Assembly: GCA_028023455.1 (NCBI GenBank)
Contig: JAQFVV010000056.1
Location: 5,663,717-5,727,716 of the forward strand
From: Epiperipatus broadwayi
Lineage: Eukaryota; Onychophora; Udeonychophora; Euonychophora; Peripatidae
Direction: 5' to 3'
DNA: 64,000 bases
The position numbers were made by a program, and so were the translations under genes. How positions within the stretch are numbered: the first letter of the stretch is position 1; every line of letters begins with the position of its first letter. Of this stretch, positions 56,143 to 64,000 are shown piece by piece. Below the pieces are notes generated by a model. The model saw only the letters and a list, made by a program, of their open reading frames with translations. It ran no database searches and was not told the DNA's origin.

Positions 56143-56494
56143 TTAAAGTTAGAGATAGTGAATGCTCGCTCTGATGTTTATGTAAACAGAAAACTACGCT
56201 TGACGATGTTCTGGGTAGAACGCCATCTGTTATCATAAATACAAGCGTTAGCAAGTTTTTTAACTTGTGTTTTTTTGTTTTTCATAAATGTACCTTTGAG
56301 GTCTTTCTTGCAATGATGTATATTGCAGAGGCTTCTACTATGTGGTGATGCTGAACTGAGATCAGACCCATGTAGCTATCTGGCTTGCTATGCTGAGTTT
56401 GAAGACATTAACATGTCTAAAAGATTCATGCTTGCAAGCTGAATAGAAACTGTTTCATAAATGCTCAGAGATTGTGTTTAGATCTAGTTTCTTA

Positions 56495-56550
56495 TTCCTG
56501 TCTTTCACTGACGATAGCAAATAGCTTGAAATGATGATCTGAAAGTGGAA
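56495..56550 (+). ncRNA. Hammerhead motif, array 2 plus unit 2
   Basis: Core CUGACGA and GAAA intact, stem I intact. Stem III reads AUGAUGAU, leaving only two pairs, so activity may be weaker. Confidence 0.8.
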
Positions 56551-56898
56551 TTAAAGTTAGAGATAGTGAATGCTCGCTCTGACGTTTATGTAAACAGAAA
56601 ACTACACTTGATGGTGTTTTTGGTAGAACGCCATCTGTTATCATAAATACAAGCGTTAGGAAGTTTTTTAACTTGTGTTTTTTTGTTTTTCATAAATGTA
56701 CCTTTGAGGTCTTTCCTGCAATGATGTATATTGCAGAGGCTTCTACTATGTGGTGATGCTAAACTGAGACCAGACGCATGTAGCTATCTGGCATGCCATG
56801 CTGAGTTAATGTTAACATGTCTAAAAGATTCACGCTTGCAAGCTGAATAGAAAGTGTTTCATAAATGCTCAGAGTTTGTGTTTAGATCTACTTTCTTA

Positions 56899-56954
56899 TT
56901 CCTGTCTTTCACTGACGATAGCAAATAGCTTGAAATCATGATCTGAAAGTGGAA
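56899..56954 (+). ncRNA. Type I hammerhead ribozyme motif, array 2 plus unit 3
   Basis: CUGACGA 56912-56918, GAAA 56932-56935, stem III AUCAUGAU, predicted cut between C56943 and U56944, stem I CUUUCA/UGAAAG with outer UUCC/GGAA. Complete. Confidence 0.87.
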
Positions 56955-57307
56955 TTAAAGTTAGAGATAGTGAATGCTCGCTCTGATGTTTATGTAAACA
57001 GAAAACTACGCTTGACGGTGTTTTTGGTAGAACACCATCTGTTATCATAAATACAAGCGTTAGCAAGTTCTTTAACTTGTGTTTTTTTTGTTTTTCATAA
57101 ATGTACCTTTGAGGTCTTTCTTGCAATGATGTATATTGTAGAGGCTTCTACTATGTGGTGATGCTGAACTGAGATCAGACCCATGTAGCTATCTGGCTTG
57201 CTATGCTGAGTTTAAAGACATTAACGTGTCTAAAATATTCATGCTTGCAAGCTGAATAGAAATTTTTTCATAAATGCTCAGAGTTTTTGTTTAGATCTAG
57301 TTTCTTA

Positions 57308-57363
57308 TTCCCGTCTTTCACTGACGATAGCAAATAGCTTGAAATCATGATCTGAAAGTGGAA
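57308..57363 (+). ncRNA. Type I hammerhead ribozyme motif, array 2 plus unit 4
   Basis: CUGACGA 57321-57327, GAAA 57341-57344, stem III AUCAUGAU, predicted cut between C57352 and U57353, stem I complete. Complete. Confidence 0.87.
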
Positions 57364-57479
57364 TTAAAGTTAGAGATAGTGAATGCTCGCTCTGACGTTT
57401 ATGTAAACAGAAAACTACGCTTGATGGTGTTTTTGGTAGAATGCCATCTGTTATCATATCTATATATAAATAGTGATAA

Positions 57480-57580
57480 AACACACAATTACTTTTCTAT
57501 AAAGCTGCTTTAGACTAATGAAAATCAGTTTGCTGGTTGAAAGGTTAAAGCAGCTTTATAAAGAAGTAATTGTATTTCTT
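57480..57580. mobile_element. Small foldback, ~32-bp arms
   Basis: ACAATTACTTTTCTATAAAGCTGCTTTA and its near-complement (TAAAGCAGCTTTATAAAGAA and following) are separated by ~32 bases, between TA-rich flanks. Confidence 0.7.
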
Positions 57581-57639
57581 TAACTATTTTTATATTTTTC
57601 CTTGAGTTAGTTCATATATATAAATAAACATTACAAGAA

Positions 57640-58310
57640 TAAAGCTAAAATAGGCAATAAATAATTAAAATTACCCTATATCCAAAACTCAACCACACTA
57701 GAAAAAACACAACCAATGGTTTCACTGCTACAAGGAGACTTCTCAAGTGTGAAAAACTACAAAACAACACCATATTTATATTACACATTACCCACAAATC
57801 TATTTAATTCCCATCCATCCTTAATATTAAAAGAACTTTTCAGAATAAAGGTAATTGCTTCAGAATAATAAATTTTCAATAATAAAGATTCTTTAATTCT
57901 TTTTATTTCATTTTTCTCAAAGAAGACAACCTTAGCTTCATCAAAATTAATAGTGTGGCTTGTATCTTTTTCATGGACATACAAAAAAAAGATACAGGTC
58001 ACACTATTAATTTTGATGAAGCTACTGTTGTCTTCTTTGAGAGAAATGAAATAAAAAAAATTAAAAAATTGTTATTATTGAAAATTTATTATTCTAAAGC
58101 AATTACTTATTTAAAAGTTCTTTTAATATTAAGGATGGATGGGAAGTAAATGGATTTGTGGGTAATGTTTAATATAAATATGGTGCTGTTTTGTAGTTCT
58201 TTACACGTGAGAAGTCTGCTTGTGGCAGTGAAACCATTGGTTGTGTTTTTGATTTTATTTTCTTGGATAGTCTGGTTGAGTTTTGGATTTGGGGTAATTT
58301 TAATTATATA
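57640..58310. mobile_element. Head-to-head palindrome of Penelope-like 3' ends
   Basis: Two ~330-bp arms, inverted about position 57974, run from near a TA tract at 57615 to another at 58301. Each arm carries the same protein end (minus strand 58002-57781; plus strand 57955-58149): KDTSHTINFDEAKVVFFEKN in one arm and KDTGHTINFDEATVVFFERN in the other, then IKR/KI and LLLKIYYSE/K, with DGWELNRFVGNV at the end of the left-arm frame. The H-x-I-N-F-D-x-A-x-V ... E-K-N pattern followed by a DGW-containing end resembles the C-terminus of the GIY-YIG endonuclease of Penelope-like elements. The nuclease core itself is lost at the palindrome centre. Confidence 0.7.
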
Positions 58311-58316
58311 TATATT

Positions 58317-58576
58317 AATAATTTAATATATGAAATGGAAACAATGCATAGCGCTAGCTAAATCTATATAAAATATTTGTGGGCAGAATAATATAGCTAT
58401 GGGATATTTCAAATATAATAATTTGATATATGTACATACAATTTTCAGATTTTTCAATACATGTTTTTGAAATGATTGTCTGGATAATATAGGTAGTTCA
58501 ATAATGGTTTCTATATATAAAGAGCTAGATTTGAAAAATAATATGTAGATTGTCAATCATGTGATTTAATTAATAA
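58317..58576. other. Short AT-rich gap
   Basis: Nothing recognised between the PLE palindrome and the Tigger copy. Confidence 0.5.
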
Positions 58577-58577
58577 T

Positions 58578-59614
58578 TACACCTGGGTCTTGTTTTACGC
58601 GATAGATAGGTTCCTCAGAAAACACGCGCAAACGAAATCGTGCAAAAATAGACATAACTTACCTTGAAAAAGGGGGGATACGGACTGTGATTTTTCAAAA
58701 CTCGCGTAAAAGCAAAGCACCAACGTAAAATTTACTTTAAAATTCGTGCAAAAAAAAAAAAATAAGGAAATAAAATATTGACTAATAAAAAATTTCAAAT
58801 TTGAAAAAAATTGATACAAGACAAACTTTTTTTAACTAGAATATTTAATTTTATTCAAAACAATATATTTTTATGCATAATTTACAGTCTAGAATATTTA
58901 ATTTTATTCAAAACAATATATTTTTATGCATAATTTACAGTAATTTATATTTTTTATACACGTTTTAATTATTATCGCTATTTTCCGGTAAACAGGTTAA
59001 TTTGCAAACTGATAAAAAAATCAGATTCTTCACAAGATAAAATACAACGAGCACCAACGTCACTCTCATGTTGTGTTAATTAATGGTTTTCTAGTGACAA
59101 CGTAATTAGTAATTAATCTAACAACTAAAAATTAAATTCTTATTTTTGTCTTTAATTTTCAATTTTAATTGTGCCCACTGCTATTACTCACCTTTTAAAA
59201 ATAAACTTACGGACACTAAATGATTAATAATTGATTACTGTACGTTCTTTTTTAAAAAGCAAAAACAGAATGTGATTTAAAATGCAAAATTAACATGCAC
59301 AATGTTTGAACAAATTTACATTATAATCTTGTAAAATTTAATGTGTGTATACATAAAATGTGGAAATCATGATTTTAATTTCATTATTGCATAAAATATT
59401 ACTATTATAAAGCACTGAAAATATTGAAATTACTACCATGAAAGTCGAATTCAATAGTAATGTGCTATTACAGTACTTTCAATATAACGTTAAGTGCGCG
59501 AAATTTATTATTTAAAGTAATAGCATATTATCGGAGTTCAACTTCTGGTGAAACCTGAATCGCGTTACTTCAAAATCGTGTTAAATAAGTCCGCATAAAA
59601 TGAGACCCAGGTGT
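58578..59614. mobile_element. Tigger/pogo-type element, internally deleted
   Basis: Begins TACACCTGGGTCTTGTTTTA and ends ...TAAAATGAGACCCAGGTGTA, giving ~20-bp inverted ends with flanking TA as in the Tc1/mariner superfamily. The subterminal CGCGATAGATAGGTTCC and GCGCAAA words are also typical of pogo/Tigger ends. Compared with the copy at 62892 it lacks ~240 bp of transposase-coding sequence (junction near 59124). A 60-70-bp direct duplication lies inside (TTTAATTTTATTCAAAACAA at about 58847 and 58907). Non-autonomous. Confidence 0.82.
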
Positions 59615-59717
59615 ATTCAACCTATCTCAAAAAGAGCATGAAGTGTTTTGTAGGGATTTTTTTTTAACAAACCTACTTACACACACATATATAAATAATT
59701 TAGTGATTTATATAGAT

Positions 59718-60300
59718 GTAAATCTTGCAAAAGAAAATGAATCTTCACACATGCACTATTGAATTGATTTATTACATTTACATGCACTTGCATGCCAGTA
59801 AGTATTTTAAAAACATAAACAAATCACTTAGGCTTAGTGCTTATTCTTATATAAACCAACACTTATTGATCATTCTTAAATCAGGACTTAATCTTATTAT
59901 GAACCTGATATTTCAATTGGTAAAGTATTTGTACAAATTTAATTTTTCATTTTTAGCTAACTATGACTGAATTATATTAGTCTAAACATATGTAAATAAA
60001 CAATTTAGCAATTTATATATATGTAAATCTTGTGGAAGAAAGTGAATCTTCACACATGTGCTATTGGATTGATTAATTGTGATATATAAACTAAATTTGT
60101 ACACATAATTAGTCAATTGAGATATCAGATTCATAATAAGATCAAGTCCTGATTTAAACATGGCCAATAGGTGTTGGTTTATATAATAATAAACTTTAAG
60201 CAAAAGTGATTCACTTACATTTACTGATGTGTGAGTGCATGTAAATTTAATAAATCAATCCAATAATGCATGTGTGAAGATTCATCTCCCACAGATTTAC
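59718..60300. mobile_element. Foldback repeat, forward-forward-inverted
   Basis: A forward unit (59718-~59965) starts GTAAATCTTGCAAAAGAAAA; a partial second forward unit starts at about 60025; an inverted copy runs ~60110-60300 (ATTCATCTCCCACAGATTTAC at its end). Shared words include AATGAATCTTCACACATGCA and GTGTTGGTTTATAT (or complement). Flanks are (CA)n/(TA)n. Related to the repeat at 6285-6515. The two 73-81 codon frames read through it. No hammerhead core was found. Confidence 0.7.
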
Positions 60301-60348
60301 ACACACACACACACATATATATATATATGTAAATAATACACGCATTTG

Positions 60349-60592
60349 TTGTTATTTATGCTTATTTTATTTATGTAATTTTTAAATGTAAGAATGAATT
60401 TGATCTATTGATTATAAGAATTTATAGAATAAATAATAAGAATCGTCATTTAAGTATTCAGAGAATCAATGCTTGGCTTTTACCCTCTGAATATTTAAAT
60501 GGTAATTCTTATCATTGATTCTATAAATACATATAATCAACAGATCGAATTCAATCTAAAAATTATGTGAATAAATTAAGCATAAATAACAA
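60349..60592. mobile_element. Foldback element with ~110-bp arms
   Basis: TGTTATTTATGCTTATTTTA (60349) pairs with the right end GCATAAATAACA (60580), and TTTAAGTATTCAGAG pairs with CTCTGAATATTTAAA around a ~20-base loop near 60475. Confidence 0.8.
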
Positions 60593-60599
60593 TAAATTT

Positions 60600-62612
60600 T
60601 AAAGGATAGGTGATATCAACTGTCTTTGGAATTTATTTATATTATATAACTCACTGGATATTTCAATTAGTTCCTGCCAGTTATATATATATATATATAT
60701 ATATGAATGGAAGATTTTTTATCTAATTAAATATATTAAATCAAAATTTTTTTTTGAATATCAATGACCTCTGATTTTTCTCTAAATCACATCTGAATAA
60801 GATTCTAATAGCAATCAAATTTTTATCACAAACAGCATTCAGAATAATATAGAATAAAAGTTGCTGGTGATCACTGTTTCACTGCATTAACATGCACATA
60901 TGTTCTTTGTATAAAAACTGCTCATGCCAATGAAAGAACTTTTACAAATTCCATAAAGATTTTATAAACACAATGGGTATTAAGTGAATTAAAACTCTGA
61001 TATTTTAATATATTTCTTTTTGACTGGTAATAAAAACTGATATGGTGTTGTAGAGTTCTAAAATACAGTTCATTTTGCTAGTTATACATTTTATGCAAAG
61101 GTCTCAGGTAATTCTTTTTTAATGTTATTATAAATACAAAAAATAATTTGTTTAAAAGTTTACATTGCATCCATTTCATATTGTGGCATCATGAGTAAAA
61201 TTATTTTCTTTTTCTAGATGTATTTCATTAGATAACAGATAAGGTTTTTATTTGAATTTATAAACTTTCTAAAACATAAAATGTTGGAGATTCATCATAA
61301 TTTTTTAAATGTAAACATTAAGAACAATCAGTTGATAGTCAGCTTACATTTACATAATAAGGTTGAAGTATATGCAGAAGTTGTCACAAAAAAACAAAAA
61401 CAATTTTTTTAATTAATCCTTTTAAATTTTAGATTGCACAAATAATTAACAACAAAACCATATAAAAAAAATAAAAAAAACAAACAAAAAACAAAAAAAC
61501 AAAACAAAACCACATGATGTGTTTAACAACACAAATTACTACACTACTCACACCACTTAATAAAAACATCAGTCATATAATAACTTAAAATTGAATTCAT
61601 ATTTTTTCTTCCATATACAAGGTTACTTTATCAAATTTAACTATTTTATAAGTATATTTACGAACAATGTATACTACACAAAAAGTGAACAATTATATGA
61701 TTAATCTTTTTTGCCATCTGTAAAGATTATAATATCATGCCTAATTGCTTTCCTATGAAGAATTACAAAATTAAAAACATATATTATAGATTAATGGAGT
61801 TGGTATTAAACAAATCTGCACAAAGCCTTAAGAAATTGGCATGTCTTGTGTTAAAAGTACTATATTTTTATTATTCAACAATAAAATCCATTCTTTGCTC
61901 TAGCCCTATTTCCATTTAATTACCAAAAACAAAGTTATAGATTCAATTTCATAAACAAAGTGTTCTATATAAAAACCAATTTTCATTTCATGTTATAATA
62001 TCTCTACATACATACTTTCTAAAGTTGAACTTAATATTTAGCAAATGCTTTACCATGAATCTTTAAACGATGCTTTTAATAACTTAAACTTTTCCTTAGC
62101 TAATCATACTACAATTGAGAGATATAATATTTTTATAAGCATTAACTTCTAAAATAATTTCTCAAAAAAAGAAAGAAAAACAAAGAGCTGAGACACTGAA
62201 CATATCAAATTAGTTCTTAGAGCAGACTATAAAAATATCTTTCATTAAATGATGATGATGTAATTGTAATAATTTTCTTACTTTGAAAAACAATAAACCT
62301 GTTATATTGAAAATCTTAAAATAGATAATGAAGTAAAAAATATCAATTCAAAAAAGAAGACATATTCTATAATTTCAACAATAAAAAATTATAAAAATAC
62401 CCCTTATCACATTGTAAAAGAGAGAATTTGTTTCACTCATGATTTTGACAAATATGTCAATCTACTACAGATTACATTACATTCAGTGAAATCTTTTATA
62501 AACAATTAAGTTCACTTTTGTATATTAATCAAAGATTTTAAAAAATGTAACCTATTTTTTTTGTTCATCTTTGGTATGGTTTGTTGAACAAGATGACAAT
62601 AACAAATGCTTC

Positions 62613-62644
<32 letters not shown>

Positions 62645-62890
62645 CCACACACAAAAATAATCACATGGATGAATAACATAAGAAAAATGCATGATTAGAA
62701 GTTCAAAATTGAATAACTGATTTTAAATTAATGACAATTATAAAGACCTAAATATTAAAATTACAAATAGAGTGGGATTTATTATATATAAAAAATGGAA
62801 AAACAAACGATGGGAGTTGATGATGTATCAAACAGTGTCAAGAATATCAAATGCAGTTAGTTCAGATTTATGCCTCAATATTTTTCCTAT
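60600..62890. other. AT-rich sequence with simple repeats, no gene
   Basis: Contains (TA)n near 60682-60705 and (CA)n at about 62612-62638. The 60-codon frame at 61737 is unsupported. Confidence 0.55.
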
Positions 62891-62891
62891 T

Positions 62892-64000
62892 ACACCTGGG
62901 TCTTGTTTTACGCGATAGATAGGTTCCTCAGAAAACACGCGCAAATGAAATCGCGCAAAAATAGACGTAACTTACATTGAAAAGGGGGGATGCAGTCTGT
63001 GATTTTTCAAAATTCGCGTAAAAGCAAAGCACCAATGTAAAACTACTTTAAAATTTGCGCAAAAAAAAAAAATAAGGAAATAAAATATGACTAATAAAAA
63101 ATTTCAAATTTGAAAAAAATTGATACAAGACAAACTTTTTTTTAACTATAATATTTAATTTTATTCAAAATAATATATTTTTATGCATAATTTACAGTAC
63201 AGTAATTTACATTTTTTTATACATGTTTTAATTATTAACGCTATTTACCGATAAACAGGTTTGTTTGCAAACTGGTAAAGATTCTTCACAAGAGGAACTA
63301 TAACTAGCGCCAACTTCACTCTCATGTTGCTGTTTTAATGGTTTTCTAGTGACAACGTAATTTGTAATTAATCTTTGAGACAATGATTTTATTAATTGTT
63401 TATGAAGCTTGCGATATCCAGACATACAACCATTTAGCTCTCGTTGGAATTTAGGAGCACGTTCGTGATTAGTGTCATTAGTAAGAAAATAATTTGCCAA
63501 TTGATTAGAAAGTTGAAGACCTTCTCAAATCATTTTGGAAGTGAAAGGAACAGGTTCCACTTCTGTTTCATTATCTTTTTCTACATTTTCTTCTGTATCT
63601 AAACTTTTATTTTTGTCTTTAATTTTTTAATTTTCAATTCCATTTAAAAATCAAATTTTGTTTCACTGCTATTACTCACCTTTTAAAAATAAACTTGCGG
63701 ACACTAAATGATTAATAATTGATTAAATGTTCTTTTTTAAAAAGCAAAAACAGAATGTGATTTAAAATGCAAAATTAACACGCACAATGTTTGAACAAAT
63801 TTCATTATAATCTTGTAAAATTTAATGTGTGTATACACAAAATGTGGAAATCATGATTTTAATTTCATTATTGCATAAAATCTTACTATTATAAAGCACT
63901 TAAAATATTGAAATTACTAAGATGAAAGTCGAATTCCAATAATGTGCTATTACTTTCAATATAATGTAAGTGCGCGAAAGTTTGACTTCCGGCGAAACAT
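62892..64000 (-). mobile_element. Tigger/pogo-type element, longer copy, cut by window end
   Basis: Same left end as the 58578 copy (TACACCTGGGTCTTGTTTTA) and collinear with it to the window edge. It retains a transposase segment missing from that copy. The right terminal repeat would lie just past 64000. Confidence 0.82.
63228..63620 (-). pseudogene. Tigger/pogo transposase C-terminal fragment
   Basis: The minus frame 63500-63228 (90 codons) reads NDTNHERAPKFQRELNGCMS then GYRKLHKQL, and the frame upstream continues to ~63620 with an acidic stretch (EENVEKDNETEVEPVPF), one stop (TGA near 63530) and EGLQLSNQLANYFL. This layout, an acidic tail then a helix and an F-x-R-x-L ... Y-R-x-L motif, resembles the C-terminal end of Tigger-type transposases of the DDE superfamily. 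The DNA-binding and DDE domains are missing. It supports the superfamily assigned from the termini. Confidence 0.6.

Larger units (their letters stand above)
55007..57460. repeat. Retrozyme-like tandem array 2 (~410-bp unit, 3 minus + 4 plus)
   Basis: Left part: two full and one truncated direct units with the ribozyme on the minus strand. Switch of orientation at about 55968 (after CACTATCTCTAAC). Right part: four ribozyme-bearing units on the plus strand, with cores starting at 56100, 56508, 56912 and 57321 (steps of 408, 404, 409). Units share AGATGGCGTTCTACC (or its complement), AAACTAGATCTAAACACAAA and GAAAAACAAAAAAACACAAG. The left and right halves form an inverted repeat well over 1 kb. 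The edges are TA tracts. The frames of ~60-76 codons are incidental. Confidence 0.92.

Noticed and set aside
56896-57126. 76-codon frame and similar frames in the ribozyme arrays
   Set aside because: They recur in each unit in either orientation, stop at different points, and coincide with the noncoding ribozyme unit.
60230-60260. CTGATG in the 59.7-60.3 kb foldback as a hammerhead core
   Set aside because: The match is CUGAUGUGUGAG without a following GAAA or a pairing stem I; structure is not supported.

Overview
The window is strongly AT-rich eukaryotic DNA packed with mobile-element remains and contains no complete host gene. Ty3/gypsy, Penelope-like, RTE, hAT, piggyBac-type and Tigger/pogo elements together, with (TA)n tracts everywhere, fit an AT-rich invertebrate animal; the sequence alone does not give the species. 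All names rest on protein and terminal-repeat patterns read by eye, without a database search.

Layout. 1-11 kb: a hAT remnant with transposase C-terminus (1.0-1.7 kb), an 81-bp tandem repeat (4.6-5.1 kb), a hAT MITE with an 8-bp target duplication (8.0-8.5 kb) and a perfect three-copy palindrome (10.2-10.5 kb). 11-20 kb: a decayed, pol-less LTR retroelement. Its left LTR carries a piggyBac-type MITE at TTAA; its right LTR is split by an old LINE, itself split by further sequence. 20-28.7 kb: a second piggyBac-type MITE, an N-terminal zinc-ribbon transposase fragment and three palindromic elements. 28.7-32.5 kb: a tRNA-like SINE head, a Penelope-like element (PLE) in head-to-head copies, a Tigger end, and two RTE LINE remnants. 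32.5-34 kb: the first ribozyme repeat array. 34-43.3 kb: mostly featureless, with a possible gene start near 40.27 kb. 43.3-53.8 kb: a Ty3/gypsy element with two ~2-kb LTRs, an intact gag and a pol broken by frameshifts and stops. 53.8-57.5 kb: two more ribozyme arrays. 57.6-58.3 kb: a PLE endonuclease palindrome. 58.6-64 kb: two Tigger/pogo copies and further foldbacks.

Main discovery. Three arrays of a ~410-bp tandem unit (32.49-33.98, 53.81-54.99 and 55.0-57.46 kb) each carry a type I hammerhead ribozyme fold. The core (CUGAUGA or CUGACGA, then GAAA), a self-complementary stem III and a two-part stem I with an internal loop are visible, and the stem sequences differ between subfamilies in ways that keep the base pairs. 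This is the signature of metazoan retrozymes, small non-autonomous retroelements thought to move through circular RNA and suspected to use PLE machinery. PLE remains lie in the same window. All three arrays, and the PLE fragments, are arranged head-to-head; most outer edges are (TA)n.

How the parts work together. There is no operon or pathway. Autonomous families (Ty3/gypsy, PLE, RTE, Tigger, hAT) are present as damaged copies, beside non-autonomous ones (MITEs, SINE head, retrozyme arrays) that would have used their proteins in trans. Nesting gives a relative order: the LTR element at 11 kb predates its piggyBac and LINE insertions, and the 43-kb element entered a (TA)n tract beside the ribozyme array.
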